NCBI GenBank assembly: GCA_002281855.1
Contig: NCHQ01000022.1
Span: forward strand, 62,001-126,000
Direction of reading: 5' to 3'
Length of the DNA: 64,000 bases
Origin: Rhodospirillales bacterium 24-66-33
GTDB taxonomy: Bacteria; Pseudomonadota; Alphaproteobacteria; Reyranellales; Reyranellaceae
Shown: in pieces, positions 17,813 to 27,015 of the stretch
How positions within the stretch are numbered: position 1 is the first letter of the stretch
How the letters are laid out: each line of letters starts with the position of its first letter
Position numbers and translations under genes: made by a program
Notes under the pieces: generated by a model
Told to the model about the DNA's origin: nothing
The model's input: only the letters and a program-made list of their open reading frames with translations
Database searches by the model: none

Positions 17813-17900
17813 GCCGGTCTGCCCTCAGGAATGCGGACGCCGCATCTACTCTTCCTCGGGGGTGGGCCGCAACCCACAATGAATGGGGGCAATATGTCGC

Positions 17901-18953
17901 TCAGGGGGCGGCGGCGTCGGGCAGGACGCGATTGCGCAAGGGCTGCCAGTGATGGCGCGGAATGACCTGCAGCGCCTCCAGGAATTGCCGCGCACAGCGT
18001 TCCCAGGTGAAGGTTTCCGCATGGCGGCGGCAATCCTCGGGATTGCGCGACACCGCGGCGAGGCAGGCCGTGCGCAGGTCCTTGTCGAGAGCACCGACGC
18101 TGGAATCGGTCACGACGTCGAGCGGTCCGGGCACGGGATATCCCGCGACCGGCACGCCGGATGCGAGTGCCTCGACCATCACGAGGCCGAACGTGTCCGT
18201 GACGCTCGGGAAGACGAAGCAGTCTGCCTGTGCATAGCGATACGAGAGCTCGTCGGCATCGACCGAGCCGAAGAAGCGCACGTTGGCGTAGCGGCGCTGC
18301 AGCGACTTGAGCTGCGGCCCGCCGCCCACCACCCACTTGGTGCCGGGCAGGTCCAGGCCGAGGAAGGCCTCGATGTTCTTCTCGACGGCGACGCGGCCGG
18401 CATAGAGCCAGATCGGGCGCGGATCGCCGGTATCCTCGCGGCGTTGCGGCTTGAACGCGGTGATGTCGACGCCGCGCGACCACGGCACGAGGTTTCTGAA
18501 GCCGCGCGTGCTCAGTTCGTCGCGGATCGCCGGCGACACGACCAGCACCCCGGCGGAAGGCGCGTGGAACCAGCGCACGAAGGCGTAGCTCCACGAGAGC
18601 GGCACCCGGATGCGGGCACGGACATATTCGGGAAAGCGCGTGTGATAGGCGGTCGTGAAGGGAATGCCGCGGCGCCGGCAGAAGCCGCGCGCCGCCCAGC
18701 CGAGCGGCCCCTCGGTGACGATATGGATGGCGTCGGGCGCGAACAGCTGCAGCATGTGGCTGAGCCGCGAGGACGGGAACAGCGACAGCCTGATCTCGGG
18801 ATAGGTCGGACAGGGCAGGGTGCGGAACCGATCGGGGCCGAACACCTCGACCTCGTGGCCTTCGGCGCGAAGAATGCGCGCCACCGTCTCGAGCGTGCGG
18901 ACGACGCCGTTGATCTGGGGCCGCCAGGCGTCTGAAACGATGGCGATGCGCAA
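17901..18953 (-). CDS. glycosyltransferase family 4, GDP-mannose/UDP-sugar lipid glycosyltransferase type
   Basis: A 350-residue GT-B enzyme. The N-domain opens RIAIVSDAWRPQINGVVRTL and contains ITAF-linked ending VVSPAIRDEL. The C-domain has LYAGRVAVEKNIEAFL, then FFGSVDADEL and FVFPSVTDTFGLVMVEALASGVP, the GT4 sugar-nucleotide site with the E-x7-E pattern. This subgroup often mannosylates or glycosylates diacylglycerol or phosphatidylinositol. The start is TTG 18953 with GGAG seven bases upstream, four bases after the stop of the LpxH-like gene, so the two are one operon and both probably act on membrane lipid. Confidence 0.85.
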   Translation of the reverse strand: MRIAIVSDAWRPQINGVVRTLETVARILRAEGHEVEVFGPDRFRTLPCPTYPEIRLSLFPSSRLSHMLQLFAPDAIHIVTEGPLGWAARGFCRRRGIPFTTAYHTRFPEYVRARIRVPLSWSYAFVRWFHAPSAGVLVVSPAIRDELSTRGFRNLVPWSRGVDITAFKPQRREDTGDPRPIWLYAGRVAVEKNIEAFLGLDLPGTKWVVGGGPQLKSLQRRYANVRFFGSVDADELSYRYAQADCFVFPSVTDTFGLVMVEALASGVPVAGYPVPGPLDVVTDSSVGALDKDLRTACLAAVSRNPEDCRRHAETFTWERCARQFLEALQVIPRHHWQPLRNRVLPDAAAP

Positions 18954-18957
18954 GCGT

Positions 18958-19770
18958 CTACTCCGCGGCGAGTTGAACTTGGGACAGCGGCAGGCGCGAG
19001 GCGCGGCGGGCCATCTCGTCCGCCCAGTGGACGATGCGCAGGCGGCCGTCGAAATCCTCGACCAGCGCGGTGCAGCTCTCGACCCAGTCGCCGTCGTTGC
19101 AGTAGAGCACGCCGTCGATCATGCGCATCTCGGCGTGATGGATGTGCCCGCATACGACGCCGTCGACGCCGCGGCGCCGGGCTTCGCTTGCCACCGCCTT
19201 CTCGTAGTCGTTGATGAACTGCACCGCGTTCTTCACCCGGTGCTTCAGGAACGCCGAGAGCGACCAGTAGGGCAGGCCGAGCTTGCGCCGTCCCCAGTTG
19301 AAGATCGTGTTGAGGCGCAGGGCCGCGGCATAGGCCCAGTCGCCGAGGATGGCGAGCCAGCGCGCGTAGCGCACGATGCCGTCGAATTGATCGCCGTGGA
19401 TCACCAGCAGTTTCCTGCCGTCGGGTGTCTCGTGGATCGCCTCGTCCTCGACCCGCACGTCGCCGAAGGTGAGCTGGCAATATTGCCGGGCGGCCTCGTC
19501 GTGGTTGCCGGGGATGTAGACCACGTTGGTGCCCTTGCGGGCCTTGCGCATGATCTTCTGAACCACGTCGTTGTGGCTCTGCGGCCAGTACCACCAGCGC
19601 TTGAGGCGCCAGCCGTCGACAATGTCGCCCACCAGGTAGAGATGCTCGCTCTCGTTCTTCCGCAGGAAGTCGAGCAGCAGGTCGGCCTGGCAGCCGCGCG
19701 TGCCGAGGTGGATGTCGGACAGGAAGATCGCCCTGTGACGGGCGGGCTGGTTTCGCTCGTGGAGCGTCAT
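18958..19770 (-). CDS. metallophosphoesterase, UDP-2,3-diacylglucosamine diphosphatase (LpxH)-like
   Basis: This 270-residue calcineurin-like phosphoesterase has all the metal motifs: FLSDIHLG, VGDIVDGW, IPGNHDE, IHGDQFD and GHIHHAE. It resembles the LpxH-like group paired with GT4 glycosyltransferases in alphaproteobacteria. LpxH hydrolyses UDP-diacylglucosamine in lipid A synthesis, but this subgroup has not been shown to do so here, and LpxI could be the main enzyme. I chose ATG 19770 (MTLHERNQ), removing 59 poorly coding residues. It is divergent from the lipid kinase gene. Confidence 0.8.
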   Translation of the reverse strand: MTLHERNQPARHRAIFLSDIHLGTRGCQADLLLDFLRKNESEHLYLVGDIVDGWRLKRWWYWPQSHNDVVQKIMRKARKGTNVVYIPGNHDEAARQYCQLTFGDVRVEDEAIHETPDGRKLLVIHGDQFDGIVRYARWLAILGDWAYAAALRLNTIFNWGRRKLGLPYWSLSAFLKHRVKNAVQFINDYEKAVASEARRRGVDGVVCGHIHHAEMRMIDGVLYCNDGDWVESCTALVEDFDGRLRIVHWADEMARRASRLPLSQVQLAAE

Positions 19771-19894
19771 GATACAGGCACGGTCATGTGGATAGTGTCG
19801 GGCCGGCACTAAATCTGTTGTGCGAGATTGCACGGTACGCATGGGATTGTGTAAGGGAGCCGTTGCGTGGAGGTGTATCGGTTGTGACTGTTCG

Positions 19895-20851
19895 ATGACA
19901 TTCGCCTCAATCACCGGCACTGCCCCATCGGTGCTTCTCATTTTCAATCCAACGGCTGGCCGTCGCCGCCGCGGGCTGGTCGATGCGGTCGTGCGCCACG
20001 TCAGATCCCTGGGCTGGACGGTCGATGTCGTCGAGACGGCGGCGCCGGGCGATGCGCGCCGCCTTGCCGAACAGTGCGATGCCGGACGCTATGGTGTCAT
20101 CGCGGTCGCGGGCGGCGACGGGACGATCAACGAGGTGGTGAACGGCCTCGCCGCCCGCGCCGCCACGGCGCCGCCGCTCGCCCTCGTGCCGCTGGGGACC
20201 GCCAACGTGCTGGCGCACGAGCTGGGACTGGGCTCGACCGCCTCAGCGCTCGCCCAGGCCATCACGGCCGGCCGCGAGGTGCTGATGCATCCGGGCCAGG
20301 CCAGTGGCGCCGGCCGTCCTCGTTGCTTCTCCCTGATGGCCGGCGCAGGCTTCGATGCCAAGGTGGTGGCGGGCGTCAGTGCGCCGCTGAAGCGTCGCTG
20401 GGGCAAGGGCGCCTATGTCTGGCGCTCATTGGTCGAGGCAAGGCGCTACCGTCCGGTACGCTATGCCGTGGAGATCGACGGCGTTACCCACGAGGCGGCG
20501 TCGGTGATCGTGACGCATGCGCGTCACTATGCCGGCCCCTATGTCGTGGCGCCGCAAGCGTCGCTCGGCGCCCCGCTGTTGCATGTCTGCCTGTTCGAGC
20601 GCTGGGGCTGGATGCACGCGCTGCGCTTCGGCGCGGCCCTGGTGCTGGGCACGCTGCCGCGGACGCCGGGCTATCGCGTGGTTGCCGGGCGCCAGGTCAG
20701 GATCTCGGTCCTGAACGACGCCGGCGAAGAGCGCCGTCAGCCGGTCCAGATCGACGGCGACGACGCGCTGACGCTGCCCGTATCGATCGGCCTCTCGACC
20801 GAGGCCGTGCGGTTGTTGAGGCCGGCTTCTCCTCACGCTGCTCGCCCCTAG
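19895..20851 (+). CDS. diacylglycerol/sphingosine kinase-like lipid kinase
   Basis: This 318-residue DAGK-catalytic-domain protein starts PSVLLIFNPTAG, with the ATP-binding GGDGT at 73-77 followed by INEVVNG and LVPLGTANVLAHELGL. Bacterial relatives (YegS/DgkB types) phosphorylate diacylglycerol or other lipid alcohols. I chose ATG 19895 because the extension to 19820 is not protein-like. It is divergent from the LpxH-like/GT4 pair, so the three genes form an envelope-lipid cluster. Confidence 0.82.
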   Translation: MTFASITGTAPSVLLIFNPTAGRRRRGLVDAVVRHVRSLGWTVDVVETAAPGDARRLAEQCDAGRYGVIAVAGGDGTINEVVNGLAARAATAPPLALVPLGTANVLAHELGLGSTASALAQAITAGREVLMHPGQASGAGRPRCFSLMAGAGFDAKVVAGVSAPLKRRWGKGAYVWRSLVEARRYRPVRYAVEIDGVTHEAASVIVTHARHYAGPYVVAPQASLGAPLLHVCLFERWGWMHALRFGAALVLGTLPRTPGYRVVAGRQVRISVLNDAGEERRQPVQIDGDDALTLPVSIGLSTEAVRLLRPASPHAARP

Positions 20852-20916
20852 GGGAAGAGCTATCGCATAGGAGGTAAAGGTCCCTCACTGCCCTCGGGGG
20901 GCAACGAGCAGGTGTG

Positions 20917-21186
20917 CTAGCGCCGGGCGTAGAGCGCGGCCACGTCGTCCGAGGACAGGCCGAAGATCTGCGCGATCCGGTCGATCTCTTCCGTCGGCAG
21001 GCTCACGAGGTTCGAGGTCGTCTCGAGATCCGCCAGCATGAGTTCTTCCATGGGAACGAACTTGATCGACCGCCGCGCCCGAGGCGTCTTGGGTTTGGGC
21101 GGAGCTTCGGTCGTCCGGGCGCGTCTAGGGGCGACGTAAGCTGCCGTGACAAAATCGGTAACAGTGGGAGCCGGTTTCTTCGTCAT
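20917..21186 (-). CDS. small basic protein coupled to a GNAT-like gene
   Basis: I do not recognise this 89-residue protein. Residues 1-45 are basic and Pro/Ala-rich (PRRARTTEAPPKPKTPRARR) and probably disordered. Residues 46-89 could form helices, with a C-terminal EEIDRIAQIFGLSSDDVAALY resembling a small helix-turn-helix or peptide-binding segment. It overlaps the upstream gene by ATGA, so the two proteins are made together, which suggests partners. Confidence 0.55.
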   Translation of the reverse strand: MTKKPAPTVTDFVTAAYVAPRRARTTEAPPKPKTPRARRSIKFVPMEELMLADLETTSNLVSLPTEEIDRIAQIFGLSSDDVAALYARR

Positions 21187-21896
21187 GGAACCACCCCTAT
21201 GCGCTTGAGGTATATAAGCACCGATGGGCCGTCGGAAAAGTCGAGTTCTCCCTTCCATTCGGTTCCCATCAACAAGTGCTTGCCGAGTGTCGTGTCGCGG
21301 ACCGGGATGGCGCTGCCCGCGAGGGCCCGCAGCGCCAGCCGGTCCGGCGAGGCCACCAGCTTCTGGACGGCATCGAGTTCCGCGGGCTTCAGCTCGGACG
21401 CGATGGCGAGCAGCTTCCGCCGAAGCACCCCAGCCAAACGCGCCCATTGGCCAGCGGTTTCGGGCAGGAAGCCGTAGATGGCCCAGACATAGCCGCCATG
21501 GGTCAGGCTGGCGACGAGGCTGATCCGTGTGATGCCGCAGTCGCGCAGCACGAGCAGGAGGTTCTGCAGGATGTGCCTGAAGGCGCCGGTGCGCTGCGTC
21601 GCCGGCGTCAACACCGTCCAACTCAGAAATGCGCGCTGCTGCTGCGGGTCGATGCGGAATGCGATGCTGGCGATCCTGGTGCCCGCCTGGAAGATCTGCA
21701 TGCGGACCAGCAGACGGTCCTCCGAGATCAACCGGAGGACCATGTTTGCGCCATTGAAGCGAAGCGTCAGCGCCTGCGAGAAATGGATCAGGTCTCGCTT
21801 GAACCAGGTCGTGCACCATCGGTTGACCTGGGCGAACTGAGTGCCGCCGAAGCTGCGCAGGCCTCCCCGGCTGCCGATGCCGATGAAGGCGGTCAC
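21183..21896 (-). CDS. GNAT-acetyltransferase-like protein of unknown function
   Basis: Of 237 residues the middle part (about 85-155) has GNAT texture: RTGAFRHILQNLLLVLRDCGI, then ISLVASLTHGGYVWAIYGFLP, where the GGYVWA-YGF segment resembles the acetyl-CoA-proximal motif of phage and plasmid GNAT proteins. The N-terminal 80 and C-terminal 70 residues are unassigned. There is no signal peptide. It is coupled by ATGA to the downstream 89-residue gene. A substrate-specific acetyltransferase or a toxin-like GNAT with a partner are both possible. Confidence 0.5.
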   Translation of the reverse strand: MTAFIGIGSRGGLRSFGGTQFAQVNRWCTTWFKRDLIHFSQALTLRFNGANMVLRLISEDRLLVRMQIFQAGTRIASIAFRIDPQQQRAFLSWTVLTPATQRTGAFRHILQNLLLVLRDCGITRISLVASLTHGGYVWAIYGFLPETAGQWARLAGVLRRKLLAIASELKPAELDAVQKLVASPDRLALRALAGSAIPVRDTTLGKHLLMGTEWKGELDFSDGPSVLIYLKRIGVVP

Positions 21897-21908
21897 GGGG
21901 ACGCGTCT

Positions 21909-23129
21909 TTACCGCACCGCCTGCAGGCGCCGTACCGACTCCTGCGTGGGATGACCGTCGGCCGGCAGGGCCTGTTGCTGCTGGAAGAGGCGCAAGGCGG
22001 AGCGGGTCTTGGGGCCCAACAGCCCGTCGGCTTCGTCCTTGTAGAGGCCGAGGCGCGCCAGGCGCATCTGCATGTCGATCACCGTGTTACGCGAGATCGG
22101 CGCATCGTCGGCCGGGGCCTGCTGCTGCACCGGCGGGCCGCCGGCGATCTGGCGCGCCAGGATGCCGACCGACAGGGCGTAGAGGGTGGACCGGTTCCAG
22201 TTCATCACCGCCTTGAAGTTCGGGTAGATGATGAAAGCGGGGCCGCGATAGCCGGCGGGCAGCAGGATCGAAGCCGCATCGTCGACCGCGGGCAGGGCGC
22301 CGCCGTTCATCTTCTTGACGCCCATGGCGGCCCAGGCCTTCACCGGCTTCTCGACCGTCGTGTCGGCCTGATCGAGCGGGAATCCCTGGGGCAGCATCAC
22401 CTCCTCGCTCGAGGGGAGACCGGGCTTGAAGCCCACGCCGCGCAGGTAGTTGGAGGCCGAAGCGAAGGCGTCGGGCAGGCTGTTCCAGAGGTCGATCCTG
22501 CCGTTGCCGTCGCGATCGACTGCCCATCGGGTGAAGGTCGAGGGCATGAACTGCATGTTGCCCATGGCGCCGGCCCACGAGCCGCGCATCTGGTCGCTGG
22601 TCATGTGGTTGCTGTTCAGGATGCGCAGCGCCTGGACGGTCTCGTTGCTGAAGAACTCCTTGCGCTTGGTCATGCAGGCGAGCGTCGCGACGGATCGCAC
22701 CACACGGAAGTCGCCCATGTAGGTGCCGTAGTTGGTCTCGATGCCCCAGAAGGCCATGATGTACTGCGGCGGGATGCCGTATTCGGCCTGCAGCTGGTCG
22801 AGCAGGGCGCGATGCTGCGCCAGTTTCTGCTGACCCTTCTGAATGCGATCGAGCGAAACCGTGCCGCCGACATACTTGGCATAGGTCAGGGAGAATTCGG
22901 GCTGGCGGTTGTCGAGATCGACGACCTTCTGGTCGGGCGTCAGTCCCTGAAAAGCGCGGTCGATGACCGATGCCGGCACGCCCTGCTTCAGCGCATCGGC
23001 CTTGATGCCGGCCAGACAGTCGCGGAAGCCGCCATCCTGGGCTTGCGCGGGCGCAGCCCCGAGGAAGGCGGGGCTGCAGAGAAGTGCCGTCGTTGCGGCG
23101 AGAATTCGTGCATTGGGCATGAAGGTCAT
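21909..23129 (-). CDS. lytic murein transglycosylase (SLT2/MltB family) with peptidoglycan-binding domain
   Basis: This 406-residue periplasmic enzyme cleaves glycan strands to 1,6-anhydro ends. A Sec signal peptide (1-30, ending PAQA) is followed by the SLT_2 domain with catalytic Glu131 in WGIETNYG, then MGNMQFMPSTF and VDRDGNGRIDLWNSLPDAFASASNYL-type motifs. The C-terminal 60 residues are a PG_binding_1 domain (MQMRLARLGLYKDEADGLLGPKTRSAL). It starts 13 bp past the pmbA stop on the same strand. Membrane lipidation is not predicted, so it is a soluble MltB/SltB type. Confidence 0.9.
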   Translation of the reverse strand: MTFMPNARILAATTALLCSPAFLGAAPAQAQDGGFRDCLAGIKADALKQGVPASVIDRAFQGLTPDQKVVDLDNRQPEFSLTYAKYVGGTVSLDRIQKGQQKLAQHRALLDQLQAEYGIPPQYIMAFWGIETNYGTYMGDFRVVRSVATLACMTKRKEFFSNETVQALRILNSNHMTSDQMRGSWAGAMGNMQFMPSTFTRWAVDRDGNGRIDLWNSLPDAFASASNYLRGVGFKPGLPSSEEVMLPQGFPLDQADTTVEKPVKAWAAMGVKKMNGGALPAVDDAASILLPAGYRGPAFIIYPNFKAVMNWNRSTLYALSVGILARQIAGGPPVQQQAPADDAPISRNTVIDMQMRLARLGLYKDEADGLLGPKTRSALRLFQQQQALPADGHPTQESVRRLQAVR

Positions 23130-23142
23130 ACCCGCCAGTTTA

Positions 23143-24819
23143 TCACGAGCCGGCGACGGTCAGCCCTTCAATTCTCACCGTCGGGGCGTTTGTCGAGCTC
23201 TTGAATTCGAGGTCGTTGGCGGCCGTCATGTTGAGGAACATGTCCTTAAGGTTACCGGCGACGGTGATGCCGCTCACCGGCCAGGCAAGCTCGCCGTTCT
23301 CGATCCAGAATCCCGAGGCGCCGCGGCTGTAGTCGCCGGTCACGCCGTTGACGCCGAAGCCGATCATGTCGGTGATGTAGAGGCCGCTCTTGATGTCGCC
23401 GATCAGCTCCTTCACCGACAGCCTGCCCTTCTCGAGATAGAAATTCGAGGTCGTGGGCGAGGGCGGGCCGGAGACGCCGCGCGAGGCGTGGCCGGTCGGC
23501 TTGAGGTTGAGCTGGCGGGCGGCCGCGAGGTCGAGCAGCCAGGTGGTCAGCACGCCGTCGTCGATGACCGCGCGGCGCGACGTTGCCAGGCCCTCGGCGT
23601 CGAACGGGCGGCTGCCCAGCCCGCGCTTGCGCAGGGGATTGTCCAGGATGCGGATGCCCTCGGCGAACACGCGCTCGCCCATCTTGTCCTTCAGGAACGA
23701 GGTGCCGCGCGCCACGGCGCGACCGTTGATGGCGCCGGCGAGATGGCCGATCAGGCCGCCCGAGACGCGGCGATCGTAGATCACCGGCACGCGCGCGCTC
23801 TGCGCCTTGCGCGGGTTGAGGCGGCGCACGACGAACTTGCCGGCGTTGCGGCCGACCTTGGCGGCCGACATCAGGTCCTCGAGATGGACCGCGCTGGTCC
23901 ATTCATAGTCGCGCTCCATGCCGGTGCCTTCGCCGCCCAGCACCGAGCAGGACAGCGAGAAGCCGCTGCGGCGATAGCCGCCGGAGAAGCCGTTGCTGGC
24001 GGCCAGCATGACCGAGGTGCGGCCCCAGCCGGCCTCGGCGCCTTCGGAATTCGTCACGCCCTTGACGGCGCGTGCCGCATCCTCGGCCTCGGAGGCCATG
24101 GCGATCAGCTTCTTGGCCGTGGGGCGCGTCCTGTCGTCGAGGTCGAGGTCGGGCCACGAGCGGGCCAGCAATTCCTCGGGCGCGAGGCCGCAGACCGGGT
24201 CTTCCGGCACGGCGCGCGCCATGTCGACCGCGCGGCTCGCCAGTTCCCGCAGCGAGGCGGGTGCGAAGTCGGTCGAGGAGACGAAGGCCTGGCGCTTGCC
24301 CACGAAGACGCGCAGGCCGAGATCGCGGCCCTCGCTGCTCTCGAGCTTCTCGCGCTTGCCCAGCCGCTGCGCCACCGAGATCGACTCGCCGTTGACGTAG
24401 AGCGCGTCGGCCGCGTCCGCGCCGAAGTCCTTCGCCCACTTCAGCAGGTCGGACAGGAGATTGGCGTCGAGTACGCCGGCTGGGTGCGTGTTGCGCGCGA
24501 TCTTTGCGGCGGCCTTGGCGACGGGTTTCGGCACAGGCTTGCGCGCGGGCGATTTCGCGATCTTTGGCGCCGGGCGCTTGACGACCTTCGGGGCAACCTT
24601 CGGAGCCGCCTTCGCGATCTTCTTCGGAGCGGCTTTCTTTGGAGCAGCCTTCTTCGGCACGACCTTCTTAGGCACTACCTTCTTAGGCGCAACTTTCTCA
24701 GGTGCTGCCTTCTTCGGCGCTGCCTTCTTCACCACCTTCCGGGTGGCGGGCTTCGCCGACTTCTTCGCAGCCGGCTTCTTCGGGGAGGATTTGGGGGCGG
24801 TCTTTTTCGCTTTGGCCAT
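23143..24819 (-). CDS. pmbA: TldE/PmbA family metalloprotease subunit with Lys/Ala/Pro-rich N-terminal tail
   Basis: PmbA (TldE) pairs with TldD to form a peptidase that unfolds and degrades peptides such as CcdA and matures microcin B17. Residues from about 115 to 558 match PmbA: LDANLLSDLLKWAKDFGADAADALYV, ESSEGRDLGLRVFVG, and the C-terminal TSNFYLEKG, DMIGFGVNGVTGDYSRGASGFWIENGE. Residues 1-110 are an unusual tail made of PKKAA/PKKVV-type repeats, like histone H1 tails, raising length to 558 from the usual 450. The TldD partner is 24 kb away at 47.3 kb. Confidence 0.87.
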   Translation of the reverse strand: MAKAKKTAPKSSPKKPAAKKSAKPATRKVVKKAAPKKAAPEKVAPKKVVPKKVVPKKAAPKKAAPKKIAKAAPKVAPKVVKRPAPKIAKSPARKPVPKPVAKAAAKIARNTHPAGVLDANLLSDLLKWAKDFGADAADALYVNGESISVAQRLGKREKLESSEGRDLGLRVFVGKRQAFVSSTDFAPASLRELASRAVDMARAVPEDPVCGLAPEELLARSWPDLDLDDRTRPTAKKLIAMASEAEDAARAVKGVTNSEGAEAGWGRTSVMLAASNGFSGGYRRSGFSLSCSVLGGEGTGMERDYEWTSAVHLEDLMSAAKVGRNAGKFVVRRLNPRKAQSARVPVIYDRRVSGGLIGHLAGAINGRAVARGTSFLKDKMGERVFAEGIRILDNPLRKRGLGSRPFDAEGLATSRRAVIDDGVLTTWLLDLAAARQLNLKPTGHASRGVSGPPSPTTSNFYLEKGRLSVKELIGDIKSGLYITDMIGFGVNGVTGDYSRGASGFWIENGELAWPVSGITVAGNLKDMFLNMTAANDLEFKSSTNAPTVRIEGLTVAGS

Positions 24820-24835
24820 GAGGCCGTTCTACGCG

Positions 24836-25054
24836 CTATCGGCCCGTGTCGTCGAGATAGTAGGAGAAGAACAACACGCCGGTCGCAGCGATACCGAGTG
24901 TCCAGAATGTGGCACGCACGAGGTCGGCGATCAGCGCCTGTTCGGGCCACAGGCGGGCCACCGCATCGCCCACGAACTGGTGGCCGAGGATGCCGATCAT
25001 CGCGCCCAGCGTGAGGGAAATCGCGGCGTTCCAGACGTGACGGGCGCCGCGCAT
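24836..25054 (-). CDS. small two-helix membrane protein
   Basis: This 72-residue protein has two hydrophobic segments, about 10-28 (NAAISLTLGAMIGILG) and 46-66 (RATFWTLGIAATGVLFFSY), and an Asp/Gly/Arg tail. I do not recognise a family. I chose ATG 25054, with GAAGG eight bases upstream, over GTG 25105, which would add 17 charged residues. It ends 16 bp before pmbA and is probably cotranscribed with it. Confidence 0.55.
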   Translation of the reverse strand: MRGARHVWNAAISLTLGAMIGILGHQFVGDAVARLWPEQALIADLVRATFWTLGIAATGVLFFSYYLDDTGR

Positions 25055-25190
25055 GAACGGGCCTTCAGCCCGCCGGCGTGTCGCAACAGGATCGGGAAGC
25101 GCCACTTCTTCAGTCCATCACCGTTGCGGGGCGCGCGGAAGGTCTCCCGCGCGCCCGGATGCTAACGCCCGCCTTAAAGCGGCGGTACCG

Positions 25191-26909
25191 CTATTTGAGC
25201 GCCGCGGCGCGGTTGGCGGCGCAGGTCACGGCCTTGAGCGAGGCCGCCACGATGTTCGAGTCCATGCCGACTCCCCACAGGACCTTGCCGCCCGGGGTCT
25301 CGGCCTCGATGAAGCTGACGGCCTGGGCGTCGGAGCCGGCGCCCGTGGCGTGCTGGTGATAGTCGCGCACCCGGATCTGGATGCCGCAATTCTTGCCCAG
25401 CGCGTCGACATAGCCCGCGATCGGACCGTTGCCGCGGCCCGAGATGGTCGCCGGCTTGCCGTTGAAGGTCACCTTGGCATCGAGAAGCCGCACGTCGGCA
25501 TGATCGGGGTCGGGCACCGTCGTGTGGCTGTCGAACTCCACCGGCGAGGCGTTCTCGAGATACTCCTTGCGGAACGTGTCCCAGATCAAGGCCGGCTGGA
25601 TCTCCTTGCCGGTCTCGTCGGCGATCTGCTGGATCACCTTGGAGAACTCGACCTGCAGCAGCCGCGGCATGTCGATGCCGTAGTCGCTCTTCAGGATGTA
25701 GGCGATGCCGCCTTTGCCCGACTGGCTGTTGATGCGGATGATCGCCTCGTAGCTGCGACCGAGATCGGCCGGGTCGATCGGCAGGTAGGGGACTTCCCAG
25801 ACCTTGCTGTTCGACGCCTCGAGCGACTTGAGGCCCTTGTTGATCGCGTCCTGATGCGAGCCCGAGAAGGCGGTGAAGACGAGGTCGCCGCCATAGGGAT
25901 GGCGCGGATGGACGGGCAACTGGTTGCAGTATTCGACCGTCTGACGGATCTCGTTGATGTTCGAGAAGTCGATCTCGGGATCGACCCCTTGCGTGAACAT
26001 GTTGAGGCCCAGGGTGACCAGGTCGACGTTGCCGGTGCGCTCGCCGTTGCCGAACAGGCAGCCCTCGATGCGGTCGGCGCCGGCCATGTAGCCGAGCTCG
26101 GCCGCCGCCACGCCGGTGCCGCGGTCGTTGTGCGGATGCAGGCTGAGGATGATCGAATCGCGATCCTTGAAGTTGCGGTGGCACCATTCGATCTGGTCGG
26201 CATAGACGTTGGCCGACGACATCTCGACGGTGGCCGGCAGGTTGAAGATCATCTTCTTCTGCGGCGTCGGCTTGTAGATGTCGGCGACGGCCGCGCAGAT
26301 GTCGCGCGCGAATTCGAGCTCGGTGCCGGTGAAGCTCTCGGGCGAATACTCGAACACCCACTCGGTCGCGGGATCGGCGTCGGCCATCTGCTTGACCAGC
26401 TTGGCGCCCGTCACGGCGATATCGATGATGCCGGCCGTGTCGAGGCCGAACACGACGCGGCGCTGCAGGGTCGAGGTCGAGTTGTAGAGATGGACGATGA
26501 CGCGCCGGGCGCCGCGGCAGGCCTCGAAGGTGCGCTCGATCAACTCGGGCCGGCTCTGCGTCAGCACCTGGATGGTGACGTCGTCGGGGATCATCTTCTT
26601 CTCGATGAGCTCACGCACGAACTCGAAGTCGGTCTCCGAAGCGGCGGGGAAGCCGATCTCGATTTCCTTGAAGCCCATGTCGCAGAGCAACTTGAACATC
26701 CGCGTCTTGCGGTCGGAATCCATCGGCTCGATCAGCGCCTGGTTGCCGTCGCGCAGATCGACCGCGCACCAGATCGGCGGCTTGGTGATCACGGCGTTCG
26801 GCCACTTGCGGTCGGGCAGGGGCACCGGCTTGAACGGCACGTACTTCTCGGCCGCGATCGGCATCATGGGCTTCTGGGGATTGGTGTCGTGAGGGTTTTG
26901 GGATGACAT
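25191..26909 (-). CDS. leuA: 2-isopropylmalate synthase
   Basis: LeuA condenses acetyl-CoA with 2-oxoisovalerate, the committed step to leucine. The 572 residues have the DRE-TIM barrel start AVDLRDGNQALIEPM, then KEIEIGFPAASETDFEFVRE, LHPHNDRGTGVAAAELGY with metal His residues, and GNGERTGNVDLVTL, then the C-terminal regulatory LeuA_dimer domain, which binds leucine for feedback inhibition. It belongs to the longer LeuA form. I chose ATG 26909 (MSSQNPHD). A leader peptide and hairpin in the 180 bp upstream indicate transcription attenuation by leucine supply. Confidence 0.95.
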   Translation of the reverse strand: MSSQNPHDTNPQKPMMPIAAEKYVPFKPVPLPDRKWPNAVITKPPIWCAVDLRDGNQALIEPMDSDRKTRMFKLLCDMGFKEIEIGFPAASETDFEFVRELIEKKMIPDDVTIQVLTQSRPELIERTFEACRGARRVIVHLYNSTSTLQRRVVFGLDTAGIIDIAVTGAKLVKQMADADPATEWVFEYSPESFTGTELEFARDICAAVADIYKPTPQKKMIFNLPATVEMSSANVYADQIEWCHRNFKDRDSIILSLHPHNDRGTGVAAAELGYMAGADRIEGCLFGNGERTGNVDLVTLGLNMFTQGVDPEIDFSNINEIRQTVEYCNQLPVHPRHPYGGDLVFTAFSGSHQDAINKGLKSLEASNSKVWEVPYLPIDPADLGRSYEAIIRINSQSGKGGIAYILKSDYGIDMPRLLQVEFSKVIQQIADETGKEIQPALIWDTFRKEYLENASPVEFDSHTTVPDPDHADVRLLDAKVTFNGKPATISGRGNGPIAGYVDALGKNCGIQIRVRDYHQHATGAGSDAQAVSFIEAETPGGKVLWGVGMDSNIVAASLKAVTCAANRAAALK

Positions 26910-27015
26910 GACGTAGCTCCTCGCGCCGCGCACGGCCGTATGGCTCAAACGAACACTGCGATGGATGGAATTGAGGCGGCGACTGGTTGGGTAAAAACAG
27001 AGACGAACGACAAGC

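Noticed and set aside
21276..23204. A 642-codon plus-strand frame across the GNAT-like and lytic transglycosylase genes
   Set aside because: It is antisense to a well-supported lytic transglycosylase with intact catalytic motif and has no protein-like features of its own.
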